A stretch of 64,000 bases of DNA from Collimonas sp. OK307 (GCF_900113705.1 NZ_FOQI01000005.1:124001-188000), one strand, 5' to 3'. Counted from the stretch's first letter, positions 48,084 through 56,771 are shown. Made by a program: numbers and translations. Notes: a model not told the origin generated them from the sequence alone.

Positions 48084-48848
48084 ATGGATATATTGACTAG
48101 TAAAGAGAATGGCATCCTGACGATTGAATTCAATCGCCTGGAGAAGAAAAATGCGATCACTGCCGCGATGTATCAGACCATGGTCGATGCCTTGAAAGAT
48201 GCGGAGGCCGATAGCGCGGTAAGGGCGATTTTATTTACCGGCAAGCCGCAGATATTCAGTGCCGGCAACGATCTCGAAGATTTCATGAAGAACCGGCCGA
48301 CAGGTATAGAAAGCCCGGTGTTTCAATTCCTGTGGCAAATCAGCCATGCCAGCAAACCGCTGGTGGCTGCGGTGGCGAGTGCCGCGGTCGGCATCGGCAC
48401 TACCATGTTGATGCACTGCGATCTGGTGTACGCCGCAGACAATGCCCGTTTCTCGATGCCGTTCACGCAACTGGGTTTGTGCCCGGAAGCGGCTTCCAGC
48501 TTGATCTTGCCGCAGATTGCAGGCTACCAGCGCGCTGCTGAAAAGCTGTTGCTGGGCGAGGCGTTTTCGGCAGAAGAAGCCAATGCCATGGGCCTGGTCA
48601 ACAAGATATTGCCGGCGGAAGAATTGGTGGCGTTTGCGCAAGCGCAGGCTGCCAAGCTGGTGGCTCTGCCTGCAGCGTCGATCCGTCTCACCAAGAGCCT
48701 CATGAAGGGTAGCCAGACCGCTGAAGTAGAGGCGCGGATGCAGCAGGAGATAGAGCATTTCGGTGCGATGTTGACTGCACCGGAAGCGGCAGAGGCATTC
48801 ACAGCTTTCTTCGCAAAACGTAAGCCGGATTTCAGCAAATTTGCCTGA
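48084..48848 (+). CDS. Crotonase-fold enoyl-CoA hydratase/isomerase, isomerase-like
   Basis: This 254-residue crotonase has the fold core SAGNDLEDFM (oxyanion hole) and AVGIGTTMLMHCDLVYA. The first hydratase Glu is missing from that segment (T in its place). The second region reads PFTQLGLCPEAASSLILP, with Glu in the PEAASS position where Delta3,Delta2-enoyl-CoA isomerases carry their single catalytic Glu (PEGCSS). It therefore looks like an isomerase for unsaturated fatty acids, which fits its place beside the beta-oxidation genes. Sequence alone cannot exclude a hydratase. Confidence 0.85.
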   Translation: MDILTSKENGILTIEFNRLEKKNAITAAMYQTMVDALKDAEADSAVRAILFTGKPQIFSAGNDLEDFMKNRPTGIESPVFQFLWQISHASKPLVAAVASAAVGIGTTMLMHCDLVYAADNARFSMPFTQLGLCPEAASSLILPQIAGYQRAAEKLLLGEAFSAEEANAMGLVNKILPAEELVAFAQAQAAKLVALPAASIRLTKSLMKGSQTAEVEARMQQEIEHFGAMLTAPEAAEAFTAFFAKRKPDFSKFA

Positions 48849-48872
48849 TGTATGGCTTTTGCTAGCGAAAAT

Positions 48873-48902
48873 AAAAAAACCCGACGCCAGGTCGGGTTTT
48901 TT
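48873..48902. terminator. Bidirectional terminator between isomerase-like gene and entericidin-like gene
   Basis: CCCGAC (48880-48885) and GTCGGG (48891-48896) form the stem. TTTTTT follows on the plus strand, and AAAAAAA precedes it, so it can end transcripts from both converging genes. Confidence 0.88.
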
Positions 48903-48950
48903 ATTATCTTAGGAGTCCTGCGAAAGCTACGGCAGAACTACATCTTCTCT

Positions 48951-49100
48951 TTACATCTTCTGTTGCACGTCCTGAGCCGCGTCTTTTACCTTTTCACCGC
49001 CGGTTTTTACGTCCTGGCCCATGCCGGCAACCGTATTGCAAGCGGAAAGTGCGCCTAGCACGCCAAACATTGCCACAATTACCATTATCTTCTTCAGCAT
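48951..49100 (-). CDS. Entericidin A/B-like small lipoprotein
   Basis: This 49-residue peptide starts at the ATG at 49100, with AGGAG about 6 bases upstream. The lipobox LSAC puts the lipidated Cys at 21, and the mature peptide CNTVAGMGQDVKTGGEKVKDAAQDVQQKM begins CNT(V/I)AG(M/I)G, the entericidin hallmark. Entericidins form a toxin/antidote pair in E. coli; here only one copy is visible. It is convergent with the isomerase-like gene. Confidence 0.85.
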   Translation of the reverse strand: MLKKIMVIVAMFGVLGALSACNTVAGMGQDVKTGGEKVKDAAQDVQQKM

Positions 49101-49169
49101 CGTGTGCTCCTTTAGGTGGGGGTAAGGAAACAATCTTATCACTAGAATTCCGCAGGGCGAGAAAAAGCC

Positions 49170-49841
49170 TTAATGTGCTTGCCATAACAGCAATAGGCCG
49201 CTTACCCCGTCCCACAGGATTTGTACGCCGATACAGAGCAAGATGAACGAAGTCATGCGCTGCATCACGGTGGTGCCGGTGTCGCCCAGCAGGCGTATCA
49301 ACACACCCGCAAAACGGTTGCAGAGATAGACTATCAATGCCGCTATTGCGAGGCCGGCGACGGCGGCGATCAGGGACAGCGGCAACGGCACGTTTGGCAC
49401 CCGTACGCCGGCGCCCAGGGTGATGGCGACCGAGATCGAACCGGGACCTACAGTGAGTGGGAAGGCCAGTGGATAAAATGCTTTCTTTGAAGCGAGCTGC
49501 TCGGTCCAGAGCGATTCAGGCACGGCTTCCGCCATAGGCATTTCATCGGAGTTCAGCATTTTCCAGGCGGTAGCCACTACTAGCAGGCCACCGGCGACTT
49601 TTACCACGGGCAGCGACAGGCCGAAAAAAGCCAATACGTGGGTGCCGATGAACATGCCTCCCATCAGCAGCAGGAAGGAATTGATGGCCACCCCGCGCGC
49701 CAGTGCGTTGCGGGTGCTGTCGGATGCGGTGATGGTCAGCGCATGGAAAATCGGCGCGCCGCCGGGCGGGTTCATGATCGGCAGTAAAGCCGCCAGCACG
49801 AATAGCACGGTCTTCAGGAAGCTCAATAAGTGGAATTCCAT
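49170..49841 (-). CDS. MarC-family inner-membrane protein
   Basis: This 223-residue protein of the MarC (UPF0056) family has six hydrophobic segments. Seen: LLPIMNPPGGAPIFHALT at the N-terminus and AFPLTVGPGSISVAITLG in the middle, both conserved in the family. Function is unknown; the original antibiotic-resistance link is not supported. It lies downstream of the OCD-like gene with a 110-base gap. Confidence 0.9.
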   Translation of the reverse strand: MEFHLLSFLKTVLFVLAALLPIMNPPGGAPIFHALTITASDSTRNALARGVAINSFLLLMGGMFIGTHVLAFFGLSLPVVKVAGGLLVVATAWKMLNSDEMPMAEAVPESLWTEQLASKKAFYPLAFPLTVGPGSISVAITLGAGVRVPNVPLPLSLIAAVAGLAIAALIVYLCNRFAGVLIRLLGDTGTTVMQRMTSFILLCIGVQILWDGVSGLLLLWQAH

Positions 49842-49951
49842 GTGCGCATGTCGTCAGTAGTCATCGGTGGCCCGATTCTAGACTGACGACATGGCGGCGG
49901 CAAGCAATGCCGCGCATTGGGGGACGAAGCAGGAGTTGGCTTACCGGCGGC

Positions 49952-50869
49952 TTACCAGCCGAAACGCTCGCAGGCGCGGCGGTATACCAGGCCGGACAGG
50001 GCGATGTCTTCGACGCCGACGCCAATCGCCTTGTAGATCACGAGGTCGTTTGGCTGGCGCTGGTAAGTGCTGCTGCCATCGACAACCTGTCCCAGCTCCC
50101 ATACCTGGTCCCAGGCGAAAGTGCCCGGCTGGCATAACAACAGATCGCCGGCTTCCTGCTGTGCCTGCGGTTTCCATTCAACCACCAGGGCGGTGGCGCG
50201 GGCAATCGCACGATCGTCGAGTTCACGCAGGTTGCCTTTGCTGGCGCCGACCGCCGCAACGAAAGCGCCCGTTTTCAGCAAATCGCCGGAAAACAACGGC
50301 TCGGCCGAACGCGTTACCGTGACCACTACATCGCCGCCCTGTGCCGCCTCATCGACACTGACGGCGCGCGCCGGAATACCGGTTTGCTGCGTGATCTGTT
50401 CTGCAAACTGCTGTTGGCCGCTGCGGCCTGCAATCAGGATTTCCTTGAATTTGCGCACTTCCAGCAAGGCCGGCACATGCGAGTGCGCCTGAACCCCGGT
50501 GCCGATCACCGCCAGCGTGGCAGCATCCTGGTTGGCCAGGTGATCGGCGGCGACCGCAGTGGCTGCGGCGGTACGCAAGCCGGTCATGGTATCGGATTCA
50601 ATCGCCGCCAGCGGCCGTCCATCTTCGGTAGAGAACAGCACGGTGACAAAATGAAATTTGCCGTTGATCGTGGTGTAGATCTTGTAACCGGCGATGCCGG
50701 CGGCAGGCAGCAATGCACCCATGCTGGACATCATGACGGGGCCGGCGCTGGTGCGGATTCTAGCCTGTTGCGCCCCCTGTCCGATGCCAGCGAAGGCCTG
50801 GCGCATGGCGGCAATGGCATCGCCGGTATTGATCAGCTCGGCAACTTGCTGGTTGGTGATGAGTTTCAT
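49952..50869 (-). CDS. Ornithine cyclodeaminase/mu-crystallin family reductase
   Basis: This 305-residue NAD(P)-dependent enzyme of the ornithine cyclodeaminase/mu-crystallin family has the substrate Lys at about 63 (GYKIYTTING) and the Rossmann motif VIGTGVQAHSH (about 125). Many members are ketimine or Delta1-pyrroline-2-carboxylate reductases, not true cyclodeaminases. It is 47 bases downstream of a DadA-like gene on the same strand, which favours a reductase acting on the imino acid that DadA would make. AAAGGAA precedes the ATG. Confidence 0.85.
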   Translation of the reverse strand: MKLITNQQVAELINTGDAIAAMRQAFAGIGQGAQQARIRTSAGPVMMSSMGALLPAAGIAGYKIYTTINGKFHFVTVLFSTEDGRPLAAIESDTMTGLRTAAATAVAADHLANQDAATLAVIGTGVQAHSHVPALLEVRKFKEILIAGRSGQQQFAEQITQQTGIPARAVSVDEAAQGGDVVVTVTRSAEPLFSGDLLKTGAFVAAVGASKGNLRELDDRAIARATALVVEWKPQAQQEAGDLLLCQPGTFAWDQVWELGQVVDGSSTYQRQPNDLVIYKAIGVGVEDIALSGLVYRRACERFGW

Positions 50870-50916
50870 GGTTTTATTCCTTTGGGTTTTCGCGCGTTTT
50901 CGTCGAATTTTCGTCG

Positions 50917-52185
50917 TTACGCGCTAAATGAAAAAGGGCTGGCCTCGATGGCGGTGGCCTGGTCTGCAATCAATTGCGTCAGCAGGGTTGCGCTGCCATG
51001 CGCCAGGGTCCAGCCGAGACTGCCATGGCCGACATTCAGATACAGGTTCTTGACCGGAGCCGCGCCAATCAGCGGCACGCCGCTCGGTGTAGCGGGGCGG
51101 AAGCCGCTCCATGGCGACAAGCTGGCGCTGTCGGACAGGTCGCCGCAACCAGGGAACAGTTCACTGACGCCGCGTTTCAATTCATCGATTGCCGTAGCGG
51201 GTATGCTGCGATCCATACCGACCAATTCTACGCGCCCGGCAACTCGCAGGCGATCTCCCAATCTCGCGTAAACGATTTTCTTGGAGAGATCGGTGATGGA
51301 TACTTGCGGTGCTGCAGCCTGGTTGGCGCTATCGGTCAACGGCACGGTGATGCTATAGCCTTTGAGCGGGTAGAGCGGCAATGAAAAGCCGGCGCGCTGT
51401 GCAAAATCGGCGCTGGCAGGACCTAGCGCCAGGACGAAAGCATCGGCATCGATTTGTTCCTGGCCAGCGTGCACCGCGACTAATGCGCCGTTACGCATCT
51501 CCAGTTTATGGATACGTTGCGAATGGGCGAAGCGGAAGCCCGGCTGTTGCGACATGGCATCTACCAACTGTCTGCAAAACAGCGCGCAGTCGCCCGCTTC
51601 CTCGCTCGGGGTATACACGCCGCCGGCCCAGTCGCGCTTGGCGTTGGCCAGCGCCGGTTCAATTTCCATGCAGCGCGCGGCGTCGATGATTTCCTGCTGG
51701 CAGCCATGCTCGGCCTGAAACGCAATTTGTTTACGGGCGCTGACCAAACCTTTGGCATCGCCGTACATCACCAGTTTGCCTGCACTGCGATGCTGGAAGT
51801 CTAACGGGACGGCTTGCGTCAGTTGCTGCAATTGCTCGCGGCTGAAGAACGCCAGCCGCAACAGATCAACCGTGGTTTGCCTGACGCGTTTGGTATTGCA
51901 GGCCGCCAGGAATTTGAGTAGCCAGCGCCATTGCGCGGGATCCATTTTCGGCCGCAAGGTCAGCGGCGAGTCGGCGCTGAACATGTATTCAGGCCAGTGG
52001 CTCCAGACGGACGGATCGGCCAGCGGCGCAACGTACGAATAACTTAGTTGTGCGCCATTGCCCAGGCTGGTTTCGCTGCCTGGCAACGCAGCAGCATCAA
52101 CCAGGGTGACTTGATGGCCTGCTTCCAGCAGCCGATAGGCGGAAGTGACGCCGATGACGCCAGCACCTAATACGCAAATGTGCAT
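50917..52185 (-). CDS. dadA: D-amino-acid dehydrogenase, DadA-like
   Basis: This FAD-dependent membrane-associated dehydrogenase oxidises D-amino acids to imino/keto acids, delivering electrons to the respiratory chain. 422 residues from the ATG at 52185 (AGGACA about 8 bases upstream); a start at 52239 would add 18 residues that do not fit. Seen: the FAD-binding GAGVIGVTSAYRLLEAGH, GAQLSYSYVAPLADPS and the C-terminal SGFRPATPSGVPLIG and GHGSLGWTLAHGS. With the reductase gene downstream it forms a likely two-gene operon. Confidence 0.88.
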   Translation of the reverse strand: MHICVLGAGVIGVTSAYRLLEAGHQVTLVDAAALPGSETSLGNGAQLSYSYVAPLADPSVWSHWPEYMFSADSPLTLRPKMDPAQWRWLLKFLAACNTKRVRQTTVDLLRLAFFSREQLQQLTQAVPLDFQHRSAGKLVMYGDAKGLVSARKQIAFQAEHGCQQEIIDAARCMEIEPALANAKRDWAGGVYTPSEEAGDCALFCRQLVDAMSQQPGFRFAHSQRIHKLEMRNGALVAVHAGQEQIDADAFVLALGPASADFAQRAGFSLPLYPLKGYSITVPLTDSANQAAAPQVSITDLSKKIVYARLGDRLRVAGRVELVGMDRSIPATAIDELKRGVSELFPGCGDLSDSASLSPWSGFRPATPSGVPLIGAAPVKNLYLNVGHGSLGWTLAHGSATLLTQLIADQATAIEASPFSFSA

Positions 52186-52342
52186 TTGTTCTGTCCTGTT
52201 GCGGAAAAGTGATTTTGCAGTGCAAAAAGCTTCAAACACTATACGTATACGCGGGTGTTCTGTCTCATGCTATTTTGGCATCATAGGCCGGGATAAACTT
52301 CAGGCAGCAGTGAAAAACCGCGGGCCGGGACCGTCATTGCGG

Positions 52343-52348
52343 TAGAAT
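52343..52348 (+). promoter_or_regulatory. -10-like box before rnpB
   Basis: TAGAAT ends 6 bases before the predicted 5' end of RNase P RNA, the expected spacing. No good -35 is seen 17 bases upstream. A TATACGTATA palindrome lies at 52240-52249 between dadA and rnpB. Confidence 0.45.
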
Positions 52349-52354
52349 GCCGCC

Positions 52355-52678
52355 TGAAGTAAGCCAGACAGCCGCTGGCCGACGTTGCAATGCGTTGGCG
52401 GGAGGAAGGTCCGGACTCCATAGAGCAGGGTGACGGTTAACGGCCGTCCGCCGTGAGGCGAGGAATAGGGCCACAGAGACGAGCGTATTAAGTTACGGTG
52501 AAACGCGGTAACCTCCACTCGGAGCAATTCCAAATAGGCACGCGTTGATGTTGCTCGCGGAGCGTGCGGGTAGGAAGCTTGAGCGCTGGAGTAATCCAGC
52601 GCCTAGAGGAATGGTTGTCATAACGCGAGGGCGCAAGCTTGAGCGTCGTAACAGAATCCGGCCTATCGGCTTACTTCA
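52355..52678 (+). ncRNA. rnpB: RNase P RNA, bacterial type A
   Basis: The RNA matures tRNA 5' ends. TGAAGTAAGCC at 52355-52365 pairs with GGCTTACTTCA at 52668-52678 to form helix P1. Between them lie the conserved GGGAGGAAGGTCCGGACT region (about 52399), ATAGAGCAGGGTGACGG, AGGCGAGGAATAGGGCCACAG and the 3' segment AACAGAATCCGGCCTATCGG (P4 region). About 324 nt. A T-rich stretch (TTTTCTTTC) follows P1 and probably ends the transcript. Confidence 0.95.
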
Positions 52679-52858
52679 TTTTCTTTCGGCAGGTTGTCTG
52701 CGCTCGCACGGTTGTCACCGGCGAACGCTGTATTGCAGCCCCATCGCCATCCCATCTTTTGCATGCCGTCGAACTCCTTGAATCCGTTGAATCCAGTTTT
52801 CGGCCAGTCGCGTATATGACTGTGCAGGCTCCTAAAATTCACTCTTCAAGGAATTATC

Positions 52859-53413
52859 ATGCGCAAACTTAGCTACGCTTTAACTTTATCCGCCGCTCTG
52901 ATCGCCGCCAGTGCGGTCCACGCAGAAGATACCGTGATGGTCGGCGGACAAAACATGTACCCCAGCAAGGACATCGTCGACAACGCTGTCAATTCAGCGG
53001 ATCACACCACCTTGGTAGCCGCAGTAAAGGCCGCCGGCCTGGTGGACACGTTGAAAGGCAAGGGCCCGTTCACCGTATTTGCTCCAACCAATGCCGCCTT
53101 CGCCAAACTGCCGCCCGGCACGGTGGAAACCCTGGTCAAGCCGGAAAACAAGGCAACCCTGACCAAAATCCTGACTTATCACGTAGTGCCAGGCCGCTAT
53201 GGTTATGCAAGGCTTGAAAGCGCCATCAAGCAAGGTCATGGCAAGGCCGAATTGCCAACCGCCAGTGGCGGCATGTTGACCTTTACGCAAAATGGTCCGC
53301 GCAATATCGCCATTACAGACGACGGCGGTCATGTAGCTAGCATCAGCACCTATGACGTGAATCAGTCGAATGGCGTGATCAATGTGATTGATACTGTGTT
53401 GCTGCCTAAATAA
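52859..53413 (+). CDS. Secreted fasciclin (FAS1) domain protein
   Basis: This 184-residue protein has a signal peptide cleaved near VHA-ED (about 22) and a single FAS1 domain (about 45-184). Seen: TLVAAVKAAGLVDTLKGKGPFTVFAPTNAAF (in parts), the central TYHVVPG motif and the C-terminal NGVINVIDTVLLPK. Bacterial FAS1 proteins are secreted adhesion or matrix proteins; the ligand is unknown. It stands alone, followed by a strong terminator. Confidence 0.93.
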   Translation: MRKLSYALTLSAALIAASAVHAEDTVMVGGQNMYPSKDIVDNAVNSADHTTLVAAVKAAGLVDTLKGKGPFTVFAPTNAAFAKLPPGTVETLVKPENKATLTKILTYHVVPGRYGYARLESAIKQGHGKAELPTASGGMLTFTQNGPRNIAITDDGGHVASISTYDVNQSNGVINVIDTVLLPK

Positions 53414-53476
53414 TATAGGTCGAGCAAGCCGGGGGAGGGACGATAAGGATAAACATTTCAGTGGCAGTGAGTTAGG

Positions 53477-53506
53477 GCAACGTTATTCTTGACGTTGCTT
53501 TTTTTT
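53477..53506 (+). terminator. Rho-independent terminator after the fasciclin gene
   Basis: GCAACGT (53477-53483) pairs with ACGTTGC (53492-53498) and is followed by eight T residues (53499-53506). Confidence 0.85.
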
Positions 53507-53523
53507 CGTCCAAATGAATTGGG

Positions 53524-53543
53524 TGACGTTTACGTTAACGTCA
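53524..53543. promoter_or_regulatory. Candidate LiuR-type operator of the valine-catabolic operon
   Basis: TGACGTT (53524-53530) and AACGTCA (53537-53543) are perfect inverted arms separated by 6 bases (TACGTT). The sequence resembles LiuR (MerR-family) sites that control branched-chain amino acid and fatty-acid degradation in proteobacteria. It lies about 90 bases before the isobutyryl-CoA dehydrogenase start. Confidence 0.55.
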
Positions 53544-53633
53544 ATTATTGCTATTCTGCGGAGATAGATATTGCTGACAGCAGTAACCGATAGCAGTAAT
53601 ACGGACACCCATTAGCCTTGGAGACAAACCACC

Positions 53634-54794
53634 ATGAATTTCGAATTATCAGAAGATCAACGCGCATTTCAACAGACTGCGCGTGATTTTGCCGCCGGAG
53701 AGCTGGCGCCGCATGCAGCCAAATGGGATGCTGAAGCCATCTTCCCTACCGATGTCATCGCCAAGGCTGGCGAGTTGGGTTTCTGTGGTTTGTATACGCC
53801 GGAAGAAGTGGGCGGCCTGGGTTTGTCGCGGCTGGACGCTACCATCGTATTCGAGGAACTGGCGCGCGGTTGCACATCGACTACGGCTTACCTGACGATT
53901 CACAATATGGTGAGCTGGATGATCGCCAACTGGGCCACGCCGGCGGTACGCGCAGGCTGGTGCGAGAAACTGGCGAGCGGTCAAAAGCTTGGCTCCTACT
54001 GCCTGACCGAACCGGGCTCGGGCTCGGATGCCGCATCCTTGAAAACCACTGCGCAGTTAGTTAATGGCGAGTATGTGATCAACGGCTCCAAAGCGTTTAT
54101 CTCAGGCGCCGGCGCTACCGACGTCCTGGTTCTGATGGCACGCACCGGCGCTGGTGGCGCGCATGGGGTGTCGGCATTTGTGGTGCCCGCCGATACACCA
54201 GGTATCAGCTATGGCCGCAAGGAAGAAAAGATGGGCTGGAATAGCCAGCCGACGCGCACCATCAGCTTCGACAATGTACGGATTCCTGCCGATCACCTGC
54301 TGGGGCAGGAGGGCGAAGGCTTCCGCCTGGCCATGCGCGGCCTGGACGGCGGCCGTATTAATATCGCCACCTGCTCGGTCGGCACTGCCCAGGCCGCGTT
54401 GGATGCAGCGCATGCGTACATGAGCCAGCGTCGGCAATTCAACCGGCCGCTGTCGGATTTCCAGGCACTGCAATTCAAGCTGGCCGATATGCAGACCGAG
54501 CTGGTTGCCGCGCGCCAGATGGTGCGCCTGGCCGCTTGCAAGCTGGACGCTAAAGATCCGAATGCGACAACATACTGTGCGATGGCGAAACGCTTTGCCA
54601 CCGACATCGGGTTCCAGATTTGTAACGAAGCACTGCAAATTCACGGCGGTTATGGTTACATTCGCGAGTACCCTCTGGAGCGCCATTTCCGCGATGTCCG
54701 TGTGCATCAAATCTTGGAGGGCACCAATGAAATCATGCGGGTGATCATTGCCCGCCAGTTGTTGAGCAACGCATCCAATGAGGACATCCGATGA
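53634..54794 (+). CDS. Isobutyryl-CoA dehydrogenase-type acyl-CoA dehydrogenase
   Basis: This 386-residue FAD enzyme has the standard acyl-CoA dehydrogenase length. Seen: YCLTEPGSGSDAASLKTTA (substrate and FAD contacts), FISGAG, and the catalytic Glu at about 362 in HQILEGTNEIMR. The two genes behind it, a hydratase and a 3-hydroxyisobutyryl-CoA hydrolase, make isobutyryl-CoA (valine pathway) the likely substrate. Its stop overlaps the next start (ATGA). Confidence 0.9.
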   Translation: MNFELSEDQRAFQQTARDFAAGELAPHAAKWDAEAIFPTDVIAKAGELGFCGLYTPEEVGGLGLSRLDATIVFEELARGCTSTTAYLTIHNMVSWMIANWATPAVRAGWCEKLASGQKLGSYCLTEPGSGSDAASLKTTAQLVNGEYVINGSKAFISGAGATDVLVLMARTGAGGAHGVSAFVVPADTPGISYGRKEEKMGWNSQPTRTISFDNVRIPADHLLGQEGEGFRLAMRGLDGGRINIATCSVGTAQAALDAAHAYMSQRRQFNRPLSDFQALQFKLADMQTELVAARQMVRLAACKLDAKDPNATTYCAMAKRFATDIGFQICNEALQIHGGYGYIREYPLERHFRDVRVHQILEGTNEIMRVIIARQLLSNASNEDIR

Positions 54795-55594
54795 GTAATG
54801 CTACCTGCACTACCGACACCTACACCAACCTGCGGCTGGAAATCATCGGCCACACTGCGGTCGTCACGATGGCAAATCCGCCTGCCAATACCTGGACCGG
54901 CGACGCCTTGCGCGATTTGACGCGGCTGGTGCAGGCACTGAACCTGGATAAAAATATCTACAGCCTGGTGCTGACCGGCGACGGGGAAAAATTCTTTTGC
55001 GCCGGCGCCGACTTGAAACTGTTCGCCGATGGCGACAAAGTCATGGCGCGGGAGATGGCGCGCCGTTTTGGCGAGGCCTTTGAGACCTTGTCCAGCTTCC
55101 GCGGCGTCTCCATCGCTGCCATCAACGGCTACGCCATGGGTGGCGGTCTGGAATGTGCATTGGCCTGCGATTTGCGTATCGCCGAGGAGCATGCGCAGAT
55201 GGCGTTGCCGGAAGCCGCGGTGGGTTTGTTGCCTTGCGCCGGCGGCACGCAGAATCTGCCGTGGCTGGTTGGCGAAGGCTGGGCCAAGCGTATGATCTTG
55301 TGTGGCGAACGGGTCAATGCCGAAACGGCACTACGCATCGGTTTGGTCGAGGAGTTGGTAAAAAAAGGCGAGGCCAGGCAGCGCGCCTTGGCGCTGGCCG
55401 AACAAGTCGCGAAGCAAAGTCCGTCCAGCGTCACTGCCTGCAAGAAGCTGATTCAAGGCGCGCGCAGCAATCCACTGGCGAACTTGCTGCCGGTGGAGCG
55501 CGAATTGTTTCTCGACCTGTTTGACACTCAGGATCAAAAGGAAGGCGTGAATGCCTTCTTGCAAAAACGTCCCGCTGTCTGGAGCAATCAATGA
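54791..55594 (+). CDS. Enoyl-CoA hydratase (methacrylyl-CoA hydratase candidate)
   Basis: This 267-residue crotonase has both hydratase glutamates: Glu in GGGLECALACD and Glu in ALPEAAVGLLPCAGGTQ. CAGADLKLF carries the oxyanion-hole residues. In this operon it would hydrate methacrylyl-CoA to 3-hydroxyisobutyryl-CoA. It is coupled at both ends by ATGA overlaps. Confidence 0.9.
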   Translation: MSNATCTTDTYTNLRLEIIGHTAVVTMANPPANTWTGDALRDLTRLVQALNLDKNIYSLVLTGDGEKFFCAGADLKLFADGDKVMAREMARRFGEAFETLSSFRGVSIAAINGYAMGGGLECALACDLRIAEEHAQMALPEAAVGLLPCAGGTQNLPWLVGEGWAKRMILCGERVNAETALRIGLVEELVKKGEARQRALALAEQVAKQSPSSVTACKKLIQGARSNPLANLLPVERELFLDLFDTQDQKEGVNAFLQKRPAVWSNQ

Positions 55595-56760
55595 AAGCAG
55601 AAGTAAATGTAACCGCAGCTGCAGCGCCAGCCCTGTTTGAAGAACTGACGACCGATAACGGCAAACGCATCGGCATCGCCACGTTGAATGTCGAAAAGAC
55701 GCTGAATGCGATATCGCTGGAAATGGTGGATCTGCTGGATCACCAATTGCGCGCATGGGCCGCCGATCCGCAGCTGGCGATGGTGGTGTTGCAGGCGTCC
55801 GGCGAAAAGGCCTTTTGCGCCGGCGGCGATTTGCAGGGTTTGTACCGCACCATGCTGGATCAACATGCGGCTGGTGGACAAGAGGATATCCGCAGCAATA
55901 CTTACGCCTGCGATTTTTTCGAGCGAGAATATCGGCTGGATTATCTGATCCATACTTATCCCAAGCCGATCCTGGCCTGGGGGCACGGCATCGTGATGGG
56001 CGGCGGGATCGGCTTGATGGCAGGCGCCAGCCATCGCGTGGTGACCGAGAAATCACGGCTAGCCATGCCGGAGATCACGATCGGCCTGTATCCGGATGTC
56101 GGCGGCACCTGGTTCCTGAATCGCATGCCGGGCCAGATCGGCTTGTTCCTGGCTTTGAGCGGCGCCTCGATTGGTGCGGCCGACGCCATTTTTGCGCGAC
56201 TGGCCGACCATCAAATCAACCAGGCGCAAAAACAGCCGGTGCTTGCGGCATTGTTAACCCAGCCATGGGATGGCCAGCAGGACGATGTCCTGTTGAGCCT
56301 GGTATTGCAACATGCCGAGTGCCAAGGCGCAGAAGCGCGGGTTACAGGGCCGACACCGTTGCATCAGCATTTTGAATTGATCAACCAGCTATGCAGTGCG
56401 CCGACCCTGGCCGAGGTGGTGAACAATATTGTTGAATTGAAGACGGAAGATCCCTGGCTGCAAAAAGGAATCGCGACGCTGGTAGCGGGTAGTCCTGCAT
56501 CTGCCTGGTTGTCGCATGCCTTGCAAAAGCGGGCGCGGCATATGTCGCTGGCAGAAGTGTTTCGGCTGGAATATGTGGTTTCCCTGCATTGCGCCGCCCG
56601 CACCGATTTCGCAGAGGGTATCCGGGCGCTGATTATCGACAAGGATCGCCAGCCGCATTGGCAACCTGCAACTTTGGCCGCTGTCACCAACGATTGGGGC
56701 AACGGCTTTTTCGACAACCCATGGTCAGAGAAGGATCATCCGCTGGCCGACCTGATCTAA
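55591..56760 (+). CDS. 3-hydroxyisobutyryl-CoA hydrolase
   Basis: This 389-residue crotonase-family hydrolase has the HIBCH signature AMPEITIGLYPDVGGTWFLNR, with Glu and Asp in the hydrolase positions, while the first hydratase Glu is absent (GGGIGLMAG). It releases CoA from 3-hydroxyisobutyryl-CoA so that the toxic methacrylyl intermediate does not accumulate. It ends the valine set; the later enzymes (mmsB, mmsA) are not in the window. Confidence 0.92.
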   Translation: MKAEVNVTAAAAPALFEELTTDNGKRIGIATLNVEKTLNAISLEMVDLLDHQLRAWAADPQLAMVVLQASGEKAFCAGGDLQGLYRTMLDQHAAGGQEDIRSNTYACDFFEREYRLDYLIHTYPKPILAWGHGIVMGGGIGLMAGASHRVVTEKSRLAMPEITIGLYPDVGGTWFLNRMPGQIGLFLALSGASIGAADAIFARLADHQINQAQKQPVLAALLTQPWDGQQDDVLLSLVLQHAECQGAEARVTGPTPLHQHFELINQLCSAPTLAEVVNNIVELKTEDPWLQKGIATLVAGSPASAWLSHALQKRARHMSLAEVFRLEYVVSLHCAARTDFAEGIRALIIDKDRQPHWQPATLAAVTNDWGNGFFDNPWSEKDHPLADLI

Positions 56761-56771
56761 TCGAGGCCAAT

